A stretch of 64,000 bases of DNA from Humulus lupulus (GCF_963169125.1 NC_084795.1:134085701-134149700), one strand, 5' to 3'. Shown: positions 1 to 11,061, numbered from the stretch's first letter. Notes: generated from the letters alone by a model not told the origin. Translations and numbers: made by a program.

Positions 1-11
1 TCTCTCTCTAA

Positions 12-366
12 CACTACAAGAAAAGTTGCTTTCAATAAGATCGGAAAAGTATTATGAAATACATACCGTAATACTTTTCAATGTGTTAAGGAAAGCGATG
101 TTATCGTAATTCAGGGCACTTTGCATAACACTTATCTATGGTTATAGAGAAGTCTTATTTTATAGTCTACAATAGCACTTTTGTTGTGTTATTTTAATAA
201 ATGGATAAGTGTTTTGTTATGCTATTTATAGTAGATTATATGACACTTTTTGTGACTTATAGACTAGTATTATAATATACTTTACAGTAATAGTTTTGTC
301 GTGTTATTTTAATTAATGGATAAGCTTTAGATATTGTTCAATATATTAGATTGCATAACAATTTTT
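12..366 (+). mobile_element. Terminus of a CACTA (En/Spm-like) DNA transposon
   Basis: The sequence CACTACAAGAAAA at 12-24 matches the usual plant CACTA terminal inverted repeat. Subterminal structure follows. A perfect inverted pair lies at about 44-55 and 69-79, a longer foldback joins about 123-177 with 204-241, and a 30-base direct repeat (TGTTATTTTAAT...) occurs at about 190 and 303. CACTA ends normally carry many such subterminal repeats. No matching right-hand terminus (TTTTCTTGTAGTG) was found downstream, so this is one end, cut by element A at 371 or deleted further on. No transposase is visible. It could instead be an unrelated foldback element that starts with a chance match. Confidence 0.45.
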
Positions 367-1640
367 TTCTTTGTAATTACCCAACTATTTATAAGACTTA
401 GATCATTAAAACTACCAGACATAGCTACTATTTTGGGAAGTATACATAAGAAATAACATAACTTTATTTAAAACCCCAAAATAAATATTGTGCAAAATAC
501 CAAGTAAATTATGAAAATATAAAATATGGTATGGGTACCCTTTGTTTAATACATAAAAACATAAACCATAAACTTTAATTGCTTAAAAACTAAGTGCGGA
601 ATTAAAAAAGAAACATAATTCAAAAGACTAAAAAAAAAATAAGTCACCCTCGATCGACACGCAGTCCATTCAATCCATTCATCCTCAACACACAAGTCAA
701 GCTGTCATGAATCTTTCCGTCTTCCATAAATCATTTCCCTGCATCAAGCTAAAAATAAAGGAATGAGCCTAATGCCCAGCAAGGAAAATCTACTAATAGC
801 ATACATAAAAAACATAAGACTATAATATAAACATATACCATAAAACATTTGACTATAAAATCGTATATCATATAGGACTACAATATTAATGGTCATTAAC
901 TCATTAACATGACATGTGATTAACCATCTAGGTCCTCTGTCTACTAATTGAGGTAGGTTAAATCACATGGTAGTATATGATAACCCATCTTGGTCCTCTG
1001 TCTACTAATCGAGGTAGGGTAAATCATAACACTAAATCATGAAAATGATAACAATTCTTGGGGTTTGCTATCTAAGCAACTATAAGCCGCAAGCAACTAT
1101 AAAACATATTTATACATTTACATAGTATAGCATAAACCATATCATAACATAAACATATAAACACATATAATCTATCCTATTTTCCTTGCCAAAAACCGGG
1201 ATATTTGAGAACAAGAATGGGATTAGAACACTCCTAAAAACCAACAGTAAGAATGGTGAGTTTCTAAAGAAAAGAGATGAAAACTAAACTAAACCATCAA
1301 AGAAGAAACTTACCAAGAAGAACCTTAAGCTTTCAAGAGACTTAAACACCTAACCAAGAGTCATAAACAAGAGTTAGGACCTGAAAAGAAAATAAAAGAA
1401 AACTAACGAACTATGAAGAACTGAACTTAGGGATAAGAATACCTTGAATGATCTTATGAATTGATCTAAACCTCGATACTGAAATCTCACTATATCTCAC
1501 TTCCCAAGTGTTTAGAAAATCTTAGAGTGATAAAGCTTTTAACCCAAAAACCCAAGTGTTTCTCTCTATAGTAACACTAGCAACTTGGAGGCTCTGAACA
1601 AATGCTTGAAGAATGAAGAAAATGGCTGAGTACTAAGTCC

Positions 1641-1650
1641 TATTTATAGA
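1641..1650 (-). promoter_or_regulatory. TATA box of the element A LTR
   Basis: The minus strand reads TCTATAAATA. The same box in the same context (GAACTCTATAAATAGGA) occurs in the related solo LTR at 45799-45808, which supports it as the U3 promoter. Transcription would run toward lower coordinates. Confidence 0.6.
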
Positions 1651-1830
1651 GTTCAAGGAGTAAAACTAATCCCTTTTAATTTGAATAAATAAATGAATTT
1701 AAAATGAAAAAGATTTGAATTTTCGTTCAACAGACACCCAGAACTTGGTCAAAATCGTTCAAAGGCAGATCCAAGTGGTTAAGGCTGTTTTTAAATTTAA
1801 AAATCCTCAAGATTAAAAAATAAAGCACTA

Positions 1831-1990
1831 GGGGCGGTATATTGCCTACCCTGGGTGATATATCGGATGGACCATTTTCCCGAGCCCCGTTCGAACGTTT
1901 GTGCAAAGTCGACGTGTTTTTCGTATCTTCTGTAGGCGATATATCGGCCCCTATAGCTGTGATATATCGGCATACATTGATATATCAAAC
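1831..1990. repeat. CGATATATCG palindrome cluster in the LTR
   Basis: The 10-base palindrome CGATATATCG is at 1937-1946, with one- or two-base variants at about 1836, 1855, 1960 and 1979. The words sit 170-350 bases upstream of the TATA box in the minus-strand sense. The truncated right LTR keeps perfect copies at 6531-6540 and 6554-6563, and the solo LTR at 44548-46562 has its own set. Confidence 0.6.
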
Positions 1991-2407
1991 ACGTATTTGT
2001 ACTTTTTCAGCATATTTTGAATTGAGTAAACAACTTTGACTGAGTCATAATACGATCCTAACAGCTGCTAGAAGCTTCTAGAGCTTCTAGATATTTCTTT
2101 TAATTAAACAATTCATCAAAATACTTAAATCCTTAATAAACATGCATATGACAAGTGTCACCATCTTATTAGTTCCATCTAAAATTTAGGTTATAATAAA
2201 TGACATCTCTATAATCAGCTATATTAATCAAACCTTATGTTATAATTAATATTCTTAAATTATAGGTTAAACTTATAAAATCAATAACTTTTGATATGAG
2301 TGTTCAACTAAGTCCCGGCTTGAACCAAAATCCACAGAATCTAACATACTACAAACTAATACTAACTACTACTACTATCTAGCTAGCTAAGTAAATATTC
2401 CGGGACA

Positions 2408-2424
2408 CTAAAATTCTCCCTTAC
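2408..2424 (-). other. Polypurine tract of element A
   Basis: The minus strand reads GTAAGGGAGAATTTTAG directly before the LTR start TGTCCCGG. This is the expected plus-strand priming site. It lies about 25 bases after the pol stop codon. Confidence 0.8.
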
Positions 2425-2448
2425 TTAAATGAATTTCATCCCCGAAAT

Positions 2449-2937
2449 TTACTTAGCAAACAATTCCGGATACCGTGCTAACATGTTTTCCTCTAACTCC
2501 CACATTGCCTCTTGTTCAGAACTATTACTCCATAGGACCTTGACTATCGGAATACTCTTAGACCGTAAATTCTTCATCCCTCTATCAAGGATGCTAACCA
2601 GTCGTTCCTCGTAACTCAAGTCTTTCTGGAGTGCTATCGTATCGTACTTGAGGACGTGAGATGGGTCGGACACACATCTACGCAGCATCGAGATGTGGAA
2701 CACATTATGGCAATCTGCTAGAGTTGGTGGAAGGGCTAATCTATATGCAACTGTTCCCACCTTGTCTAATATCTCAAAAGGACCTATAAACCGGGGACTA
2801 AGTTTTCCTTTCTTCCCAAACCGCTTCACACCTTTCATAGGACATATCTTTAACAAGACTTGATTTCCGACTTTGAATTCCACATCACGCCGCTTGGCTT
2901 CCGCATAACTTTTTTGTCGGCTCTGAGCAGCGAGCAT
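2449..2937 (-). pseudogene. Integrase C-terminus and chromodomain of element A
   Basis: This is the last open segment of pol, 162 codons ending in a stop at 2449. It begins with the integrase C-terminal region (AAQSRQKSYAEAKRR, then VGNQVLLKICPMKGVKRFGKKGKLSPRF cut here to its style: GPFEIL and HNVFHISMLRR follow). It ends with a chromodomain: ILDRGMKNLRSKSIPIVKVL, then a WELEENM segment. In chromoviruses this domain binds modified histone H3 and steers integration into heterochromatin. An in-frame stop just upstream separates it from the integrase core. The segment itself is open, so it is the best preserved part of element A. Confidence 0.85.
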
Positions 2938-3745
2938 ACGCTTTCAAATCAGTGCTACTGCATCTTGAGCTTCTCTAATAGCTTCGGGTCCAAGAAGTTG
3001 CATTTCTCCTACCTCATCCCAATGTAACGACAATCGACACCTCCTTCCATAAAGTAACTCATAGGGTGCCATCCTGATCGTTGACTGGTAGCTATTGTTG
3101 TAGGAGAACTCTATTAGTGGCAAATACTTACTCCATGATCCTCTGAAATCAAGTACACAAGCGCGCAACATATCCTCTAAAATCTGTATGGTACACTCGG
3201 ACTGACCATCGGTCTGAGGATGAAATTCTGTACTAAGACTTAACTTGGTACCTATAGCTTGCTGCAAGCTTCCCCAAAATCTCAATGTAAACATTGATCC
3301 TCTATCAGATACTATGGTCTTAGGGACTCCATGCAGTCGTACTATTTCTCGGACAAAATGTCTGCGTACTGATCCACTGAGTACGTAGTCTTGACCGGCA
3401 GGAAGCGAGCAGACTTGGTCAGTCTATCTACTACTACCCAAGCCGAGTCATGCTACTTATTTGTTCGTGGTAGTCCTGTCATGAAATCCATGGCTATGTC
3501 TTCCCACTTCCATTCTGGAATACTAAGTGGTTGCAATAAGCCTGCAAGGCACTGATGTTCTGCTTTCAATTGCTGGCATATTAAGCATTTAGACACATAC
3601 TCCGCTACATCTTTCTTCATTCCTAACCACCAATACAACGCCTTAAGGTCGTAAGTCATCTTGGTCAACCCTGGGTGAATTGAGTATGGGGTATTGTGCG
3701 CTTCATCTAAAATCTTCATCTTAATTCCATGATCATTTAGCATGC
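2938..3745 (-). pseudogene. Integrase core of element A
   Basis: The N-terminal zinc-binding HHCC module is readable at 3453-3743, with HPGLTKMTYDLKALYWWLGM followed by CLICQQLK. The first catalytic aspartate lies in the IAMDFMTGLP context. The catalytic core continues at about 3295-3452 (VVVDRLTKSARFLPVKT) and at 2944-3294, where FHPQTDGQSE and LPLIEFSYNNSYQ stand. Stops occur near 3295, 3452 and 2940, and the second-aspartate segment is damaged. The enzyme would have joined cDNA to chromosomal DNA; as it stands it cannot be made as one protein. Confidence 0.85.
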
Positions 3746-3749
3746 ATAC

Positions 3750-4560
3750 CTAGTCCTTACATCTCAAGAACCCCTGCCCTGATATAGAGAAATCTGTGGC
3801 CTTTCCTTCTTTAATTGCATCTATGTGAGATACTAATGTGTCATCATGCCCTTGCCCGATCCGTATATCTTCTAATAGAATTGACTGGATGGACAAGTTT
3901 GCCAGTTTACTAATGACTACTTCTATTCCGGCATTGATCAAATCTTGCTGCTAGATTCTCGTAACTCTTTCTACTTAGCGCATCAGTAACTACGATTGCT
4001 TTTCCCGGGTGGTATAGGATTTCACAGTCATAATCCTTTACTAGTTCTAACCACTTGCACTGCCTCATGTTGAGCTCCTTCTGTGTGAAGAAATCCTTTA
4101 AGCTCTTGTGGTCCATATAAATCTCACACCGTTCTCCATAAAGGTAGTGGCGCCAGATTTTCAATGCGAAGACCACCGCTGCCAACACCATATCATGCGT
4201 TGGATAGCATTGCTTGTATTCCTTCAGTTGTCTTGAGGCATAGGCTATTATATTATCATTCTACATTAGCACATAACCCAAACCTTACTTCGATGCATCA
4301 CAGTAGACTACAAACTTGTTGTTGGATGTCGGTACACAAAGTACTGGTGTTGAGCATAGCTTATCCTTAAGCAACTGGAAACTCTCTTCACATTTGTCCG
4401 TCCAGTTGTACTTCTGTTGTTTTCGGGTCAGGTTGGTAAGCGGAGTGGCTATCTTAGAAAAGCCTTCTACAAACATCTGATGATAGCCTGCTAGCCTGAG
4501 AAAACTTCTAACCTCTGACGCAATTTTAGGTCTTGGCCAATCCTTTATAACCTCTACCTT
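3750..4560 (-). pseudogene. RNase H region of element A
   Basis: Two open pieces carry the Ty3-type RNase H and the RT connection domain. At 4285-4476 are FSKIATPLTNLTRKQQKYNW and NKFVVYCDASK, which holds the first catalytic aspartate. At 3910-4191 are [30 protein letters not shown] (a further acidic residue) and [18 protein letters not shown], the usual end with the last aspartate. A stop sits at about 4268 and a frameshift near 3935. The linker to integrase is at 3750-3941. RNase H would have degraded the RNA strand of the RNA/DNA hybrid. Confidence 0.8.
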
Positions 4561-5300
4561 AGTTGGGTCTACAGAAACTCCATCCTTGGATACTATGTGG
4601 CTGATGAACGCTACTTGCGAAAGCCAAAATTTTCACTTCTTGAACTTGGCGTAAAGTTGATGCTCCTTCAGTTGCAACTTGGTCATTCTTAAATGTTCCT
4701 CGTGCTCGACTTCATCCTTAGAGTACACCAAAATATCGTCGATGAGTACTATGATGAATTTTTCCAAGTAATCCTTGAAGACTCGATTCATTAAGTCCAT
4801 AAATGCAGCTGGAGTGTTGGTAAGACCAAAAGACATAACTAGAAACCCGTAATGTCCATATCGAGTTCTAAAAGCTATCTTAGGAATATCCTCATCCAAT
4901 ACCTTGAGCTGGTGATACCCAGACCGTAAATCAATCTTAGAAAACACGATCGCTCCTCGGAGTTGATCAAACAAGTCTTTGATCCAGGGTAGCGGGTACT
5001 TATACTTAATTGTCACCTTATTCAGCAAGCATTAATCTACACACATCCGCATGCTTCTGTCCTTCTTTTTTACAAATAGAACTTGTGCTCCCCATGGCGA
5101 ATGGCTCGGTCTAATGAAACCCAAGTCTAAGAGTTCTTGTAGATGCGTCGTTAACTCCTTGAGTTCGGTAGGTGCCATCTGGTATGGTGCCTTTGAGATA
5201 GGCTCGGTGCCCGGTACTAGTTCAATTGTGAAGTCAATTTCCCGAGTCAGCGGCAACCCTGGTAAGTCATCAGGAAATACTTCTAGAAATTATTTTTTGA
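4561..5300 (-). pseudogene. Reverse transcriptase of element A
   Basis: The RT reads from [20 protein letters not shown] (5256) through [21 protein letters not shown] stop and a small loss follow, removing the YREL segment normal after CVD. The second piece (5028-4633) holds [35 protein letters not shown] and the active site [10 protein letters not shown]. The two aspartates of the YxDD-type box are kept, with L in place of the usual F/Y position. The damage in the fingers alone would inactivate it. Confidence 0.85.
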
Positions 5301-5449
5301 TGCGGACGTCTCCAACCTTTACTGGTGTTTCCTTTACCACATCCATGGCGTTGGCTAAGAATGTGTGACATCCTATTTCTACCATCCTCTGAGCTTTGAG
5401 AGATGAAATAAGCGGTGTACCTAGTCCTGAAACCTTTCTCATAGAGCAT

Positions 5450-5830
5450 AGTCTCTGACCGTCAGGAGTTTAAAACATCACTTGCTTGCGTCTGGAATCG
5501 ATGGTTGCGCCATGCCTTGCTAGCCAATCCATGCCCAGTATCACGTCGAAGTCTTTGATCTCTAACTATGTCAGGTCTCCTTCTAGTTCTACGTCCTCGA
5601 TTTTGATCGGTACGCCTCGTACTATCCGTGATGATAGGACCACTTCGTCCGAAGGAAATTCTGTGACAAACCTAGTTCTAAATCTTTCACAAGGTCTGTC
5701 TAATTTCTCTATCATTCTTAACGAGATATACAAGTGTGTTGCTCCCTAATCAAATAATACTGAACATATATTATCGAAGATAGGAATCTGACCTGTGACC
5801 ACTTTGTTACCAGCTTCAGCTTCTCCCTGG
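5450..5830 (-). pseudogene. Aspartic protease of element A
   Basis: Reading the minus strand from about 5800, the catalytic box has an in-frame TAG where the serine of the DSGAT motif is expected (LFD, stop, GATH). Further on, the flap-to-end signature FDVILGMDWLARHG is clear at about 5510-5550, as in Tekay proteases. A second stop lies about 60 codons after the active site. The protease would have cut the gag-pol polyprotein. Confidence 0.75.
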
Positions 5831-6497
5831 GTCAAGGCAAAGACTCTGGCAGGAACCATCTTGTTGTCTCTTTTCTCTTCTTGCTTGAGCTGAGGACATT
5901 CCCTCTTCCAATGACCTTCCTGACCACAATTGTAACATCCCTTGGTGTTTGCATGACACTCCCCAGCATGTTTCTTTTTGCATTTGGAGCATTGCGGGTA
6001 TTCTACATAACCCGACCTACTACTTCCATTGTTAGTCCATGCTCTTTTGTCATTGTCGGATTGCTTGTTGCCAGGATGCCTTCTCTTCTAACCATTATTG
6101 TTGCTAGGCTAATGGTTGTTGTGGTGATTCCGACTATTCTGAGGTTGATTATGCTGTTTAGGTTTAATCTTACTGGCCTCCTCTTTACTAACATTCACCT
6201 GGAGCCTTTCTACTTCTATAGTCGTTTCTAGGGCATCGGCATAAGTAGTGGTTCCAACAGTTGGTAGCTTGAATCCTAGCTCAATCTTTGGTCTGAGTCC
6301 TCTAGTGAACTTGGTAACCCTCAAAAAGTCTGTTGGAGCCAACTTTGGTGCAAACTTGGCTAGTTGGTCGAACTAACGAGCATACTCCGCTACTGATAAG
6401 TTTCCCTACTTCAAACTGGTGAACTCTTCTACCCTTGTGGCGATGACTGTAGAGTTATAATACTTCTTGTGAAAGAGCTCCACAAATCTAGTCCATG
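5831..6497 (-). pseudogene. Gag (C-terminal half with zinc knuckle) of element A
   Basis: The retained gag starts abruptly at the deletion junction 6497. It shows the retrotransposon gag core (ELFHKKYYNSTVIATRVEEF, then FTRGLRPKIELGFKL), a basic asparagine-rich linker, and a CCHC zinc knuckle at about 5900-5950 (CYNCGQEGHWKREC). A cysteine-rich stretch with CSKCKKKH precedes the knuckle. Stops lie in the linker and near 6370. Gag would form the particle and bind element RNA through the knuckle. The N-terminal third is absent. Confidence 0.8.
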
Positions 6498-7007
6498 CGA
6501 AGTCGACGTGTTTTCCGTATCTCCCGTAGGCGATATATCGGCCCCTGTAGCTGCGATATATCGGCATACGTTGATATATCAAACACGTATTTGCACTTTT
6601 TCAGCATATTTTGAATTAAGTAAACAGCTTTGACTGGGTCATAATACGATCCTAACAGCTGCTAGAAGATTCTAGAGCTTCTAGATCTTTCTTTTAATTA
6701 AACCATTCATCAAAATACTTAAATCCTTAATAAACATGCATATGACAAGTGTCACCATCTTTTTAGTTCCATCTAAACTTTAGGTTATAATAAATGACAT
6801 CTCTATAATCAGCTATATTAATCAAACCTTATGTTATAATTAGTATTCTTAAACTACAGGTTAAACTTATAAAATCCATAACTGTTGCTATGAGTGTTCA
6901 ACTAAGTCCCGGGTTGAACCAAAATCCACGGAATCTAACATACTACAAACTCTAACTACTACTACTACTACTATCTAGCTAGCTAAGTAAATATTCTGGG
7001 ACACACA
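6498..7007 (-). repeat. Truncated 5' LTR of element A
   Basis: This copy matches 1906-2407, starting on the minus strand with TGT...CCCAGAATATTTAC. It stops at 6498, where CGAAGTCGACG is fused straight to gag codons, so the TATA box, R/U5 and primer site are lost. The outer end has an extra CACA relative to the left copy. Confidence 0.85.
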
Positions 7008-8679
7008 TTCTTTCACCGACATAATACTAAAAAGAGAAGAAACAGCACGTCACTTGAAGTGAGCCATACACTAATACAAATAAATTTTTAATAATCACTT
7101 TTAAAAAATTACAATATTTAGCCTAATATAAGCTTACAAGTACTACATTGTCTTTGGTAATTGTATGCAAATGATGCAAATAATTGTCCAAAAAAATATC
7201 TACAAGCCTATTGTGGTATTACTAAATTGGCACATACTAACATAATGATATTGTGATGCAGTTCTTAAACCAGATTGTAGGTGATTAGCTTGCTTAAAAG
7301 TCGGTGGATGTAGAAGACTTGAAGTGAGCTTAAAACAACAAGAAAAGGATTCTCCCTAACTCTGTGGAATCAATATTGCATGCATCCTTGTATTCTCATT
7401 TCATGCAACACAAAAAAAAAGTAATAAGTAAAGATTGCAATAAGGGGGTAAAGAAATCACATTAAAAAATAATAGTTGTCACAAAGCAAAATTTTCCATA
7501 TGACTTTCAAAAGTAGAGAAACAAAAACCTAAAGGTAGCATCTCATTCATCCAGTACAATATCATATAATTAAATACTAGCAAAAAAGCAAACAAAGGAG
7601 AAAAAAAATACAAGTCAAACCTAGGCAAAGGCGGCCAAAAGAATGAAACAAAAGGAAAAACAACACACTCTTCACTAAAAAGAAACACAGAGCTAATCAA
7701 AATAAATTTCTATAAACATAAATGTATAGATTAACAAACCATATATGTATATACTCTCTAATAATATTTGTCATTAGAAAATACTCTTGATTTTTTTTCA
7801 TTTCTTTCAAACACAAATGACAGCCACAATATAAATATATTTCTCTTTTCACCTCAATACAAGCCATTATATAAGCTTATATTAATTTTCGTCATGTTAG
7901 ATTAATTCTTTCACCAGACAAGCTGAAAATTGAACAAAATTAGAGATTTACCAAGTTCCACTTAAAATAACTCATACATCAAATCTATATTGCAACATAT
8001 ATAAGTAATTCTCATCTAGAAGTTACAACACATTAATGACATGTGAAATGACAACATATTTTAATATTCAAAATTTACTAAAATTTGAATGATTATAATC
8101 CAAAAGAAAGGTTAGAACTATTAATTCTAACGAAACAGAGTAAAATCTTTATTGAAAGAAGAAGTATTATTTTTGACCAAGTAATTTGTAGAAGAGAGTA
8201 TTTATACAAGAGATCAATTGAGAAAGTAGTTTAACTACTTATAACAACCATAACGAAAAACTAAAGAGCCACTAAGAAGAGTAAACACACTCTAACATAA
8301 TAGGCAACTAAGATGTCTTACCAAGAACCTTGAAGAGTCCAAAAAAACATGTTGAATTATGCCTACTATATATTGCTCCATTCTTTAGTTCCATTTAGTT
8401 GGGTCTTAAATTGAGGAGGCATTCCCTATAAATCAAATATCAGCAATCTATGCAGTAATGTCACAGAAAATTAGAGAGGAACATTATTATCTATTTAATT
8501 AAGTGTATTTGATAGTGGTAATATGATTAACCTTATTTACAATACTCCAGTTTGGTTTCAACCATTTAAGTATCAAATGTAAGAGTAAAAGAAATCTAAT
8601 ATGTAAAATTATCACTACAGGACCAAAAATTAAGCATAACTAACAAATTAATAAATTGCAATTTAACCAAAAATTATGT

Positions 8680-8765
8680 TTACATATCCTCAAAACCAAA
8701 TTCGACCAAGCTTCCAGTCACTACCTCCAATGCCACCATTGAAGGGTATATTACTCCAGGAGGCC
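8680..8765 (-). CDS. Possible exon of an unidentified gene or gene fragment
   Basis: On the minus strand an 80-base segment lies between a plausible acceptor (TTTCATAG) and donor (GATAT|GTAAAC). In frame it reads RPPGVIYPSMVALEVVTGSL, then VEFGFED, which is less AT-driven than other open frames in this spacer. A second acceptor-like site (GATTTATAG) at about 8426 precedes a short segment that ends in a stop within a few codons. I do not recognise the family. It may be the 3' end of a decayed gene, a captured fragment, or chance. Confidence 0.2.
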
Positions 8766-8971
8766 TATGAAATATGCAATTCATTTTGGATATGCACCAA
8801 AAAAAAAAAAAAAAAACAAACTGAACTAAAGAAATTACAATGAAACTTGGAGAAATGATCAAAATGATAGCATAGTCTTATATATATATATAATAAATAG
8901 ACTAGCCCCACCACTCCTAAGTATTTAAATCCAATGATAAACAAACTCAATCTGAGATATGAGCTTGAAAA

Positions 8972-9000
8972 GATATATATATATATATATATGTGTGTGT
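8972..9000. repeat. (AT)n(GT)n microsatellite
   Basis: An AT dinucleotide run passes directly into GTGTGTGT. A shorter TA run lies at about 8879-8892. Confidence 0.9.
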
Positions 9001-9410
9001 AATAAAATATGATTATTGGCATGAGGTTCCATGCACTAAGCACTATCATTAAATTTTAATACTTTTTTCATCAATAGCTAGCAAATTTATTAAATCTATG
9101 TTCAATAACTTGGATAGAAGCATGGAACTTGTACTAGAGAAAATATTTGTGTATATCACCACATAGTATATTACTCAATTCAATATTAAATAAATTTTAA
9201 AAGTGCTTCTTCTAAATGAAGAAAAATATTTGCCATATATCACATTTGGTGTCATTACCTAACTACCACCACCTATGTGTTGAATAATTCAATAATATTT
9301 ATAAAAAGTATTGTACATGTCCCAACGAGAAGCACTAATTCACAGTTCACATTATACCATACCCATAATACACCAATTTTGAAGTAATAATAATGTCTTT
9401 ATTTAAAAAA

Positions 9411-9437
9411 GTAATAATAATAATAATAATAATAATA
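9411..9437. repeat. (TAA)n microsatellite
   Basis: About nine TAA/ATA units without interruption. Confidence 0.9.
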
Positions 9438-10024
9438 TCTAAGAGGATAACAAGGTACGCCAAATGAGTGTGAAACTAATAACGTTAAACAAGTCCCAAT
9501 CAAACTATCCCTACCACTTGTTTGAAATTCACGGAATTGATTAGTTTTTGGAGTAACATGGAACAAACAAATTGGTTATGCATTATTCAATATGAATAAT
9601 TATATGTAATTATTTACGTGTGTAATGGTATATCAATTTCATGTATTTTGGCAATTTCTCCATAAACTAAAATACAAAAGTGACCTTGCCTAGTTGTTTT
9701 TTTTTTCTTTCAAAGAATTAAAATAAAATACTATAACTTGTGTGACTATGCATTTTGTACCCAATAAAGAAAAACCAATGTGGAGTGTCATATGTGTGAA
9801 CATCAAATAAACAATAGTATTTATTTTTTTTAAAAAAAAGGAAGCAATAACTATGTGTGAGACAATGGTGTCGTGATAATCAATGAAAGTTAGGGAGAGT
9901 AACATATAGATTGAAGTGGCAGAGGAAGAGAGAATGAGGCAGTGGGGTATTGAAGACTTTTATAGGTCTTCAATAGGTCAGATGAGAAAAATGAAAGAAT
10001 TAAGAGTACTAATATATGTGATAC

Positions 10025-10106
10025 TCAAATGTATATTCATTCTTTTCCTTTAAAATTATGTACATTCATTCTTTTCCTTCTAAAAAAAATGTACATTCAT
10101 TCTTAG
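10025..10106. repeat. Three-copy minisatellite
   Basis: TGTAYATTCATTCTTTTCCTT is repeated at about 10029, 10059 and 10090, with AT-rich linkers of roughly 10 bases. The third copy is truncated at TTCATTCTTAG. Confidence 0.75.
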
Positions 10107-10428
10107 TTAAAAAAATATTCAATAATAAGATGTTTATATACTACTACTACAAGACGAAAAGATGACCTCTGTGCACGTGTAAAGAGAGAACAATAATTGA
10201 AAATAATAGATAAGCATAATAAAGAAATCATTATTAAGCATTACAGTTATCAGGTATGTTCATTCTTATGTTTGCTGCACCATTAACTGAGCGAACACCA
10301 TGGGAAAAGCAACATGCTTAACCTCCAAAAAAGGGCAGGGAAAATAAAGGTAACCCAGACAGATTTCTACATACATATATACAGATTGTACAGATGACCT
10401 TTCGTTGAACCTAACTTATAAAATATAT

Positions 10429-11040
10429 TGTTGACCCGCGATTTGGCCAACGACACGGAGTCAAATATATGATAAAGTATAAAACGACAATAAGAAAGAT
10501 GATCTAATGGAAGAAAAGAAAACACCACATATTTATAGTGGTTCGACCCCAAAAGATAGTAATGACCTACGCCCACTTAGTGCCATTATTAAGATCGAAT
10601 CTCAAAGCAGTGATCAAAGAACTAGGGTTCTTGAGTTTCACAAACTTTTAAAGAAATACAATAAAGCGATGGATAATTGCACTATAGCTCTCTCTTTTTC
10701 TCTATCTTAGCAAAAAGATTCAGGGATCAAAAGTCCCTTCCTTGAGCTATTTCATGTATATTTATAGGCTCAAGGAGGGTTACATACGCCAACGTGCCCT
10801 ATCTTTCCTTAATAATCGCGTATCAAGATAATAATGAAGAAATATTCAATGAAATTATTATAAGATTACAGTTTAAGAAGGAAATAAATCAAGTTATACG
10901 ACCAGCCTGGTCGTATCTAAAAATTAACCCTGACGAAGCGGTGTGCTTCTGGTCGATAGTCGAGCAGTATTCTTGCCACGTGTCAACTACGTGTGAGAAA
11001 TCTTTGCCACATCATCTGCGAGCCATTTTTAGGGTAAACA
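10429..11040 (-). repeat. 3' LTR of Tat copy B1
   Basis: This is a 612-base LTR. The minus strand starts TGTTTACCC at 11040 and ends GGGTCAACA at 10429. Its end GGGTCAACA recurs just before the primer site of B2 at 18411-18419, and its start recurs at 40939, which fixes both edges. Confidence 0.85.
10757..10766 (-). promoter_or_regulatory. TATA box of the Tat LTR (B1)
   Basis: The minus strand reads CCTATAAATATACATG, preceded by CTCCTTGAG. The B2 LTR has CCTTGAGCCTATAAATAAG at the matching place (41218-41236). Confidence 0.65.
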
Positions 11041-11061
11041 TTTTCCCCAAGTTTATTTATT
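11041..11061 (-). other. Polypurine tract of Tat copy B1
   Basis: The minus strand reads AATAAACTTGGGGAAAA directly before the LTR start TGTTTACCC. Confidence 0.75.

Larger units (their letters stand above)
372..2407 (-). repeat. 3' LTR of element A
   Basis: On the minus strand the LTR begins TGTCCCGGAATATTTAC at 2407 and ends at 372 (plus strand TGTAATTACCC), about 2.04 kb. The right part (about 1906-2407) is repeated closely at 6498-7007. The left edge was set by similarity to the 2015-bp solo LTR at 44548-46562 (TGTAACACCC) and by the TSD. It contains a TATA box, a cluster of CGATATATCG words and a region rich in CATA repeats at about 800-1170. Confidence 0.8.
372..7007 (-). mobile_element. 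Element A: Ty3/gypsy Tekay-type chromovirus, degenerate and 5'-deleted
   Basis: On the minus strand the order is truncated 5' LTR (6498-7007), gag, protease, RT, RNase H, integrase, chromodomain, PPT and 3' LTR (372-2407). The chromodomain and the integrase/RT sequence style place it in the Tekay (Del) group of chromoviruses. The flanks carry TTCTT at 367-371 and 7008-7012, a perfect 5-base target duplication if the right LTR end is read as GGGACACACA, four bases longer than the left copy's GGGACA. The primer binding site, 5' leader, gag N-terminus and about 1.5 kb of the 5' LTR are missing. Stops and frameshifts run through the coding part, so it cannot encode a functional polyprotein. Confidence 0.9.
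7013..10428. other. AT-rich spacer without a convincing gene
   Basis: About 3.4 kb of AT-rich sequence between element A and the Tat pair. It contains a poly-A run at about 8799-8817, microsatellites, and a three-copy minisatellite at its right end. No retrotransposon domain was recognised on either strand. It may be the pre-insertion locus, or the inside of the CACTA element whose terminus is at 12. One exon-like segment is listed separately. Confidence 0.5.

Noticed and set aside
1..10. TCTCTCTCTA as a TSD or microsatellite of the CACTA-like end
   Set aside because: Only ten bases are visible and the other end is unknown, so no duplication can be judged.
8610..8630. CACTACAGGACCAAAAA as a second CACTA end
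   Set aside because: It differs from CACTACAAGAAAA at several positions and has no subterminal repeats beside it.
10141..10162. CTACTACAAGACGAAAAG as a CACTA end
   Set aside because: The first bases do not match CACTA and it follows a CTA microsatellite-like run.
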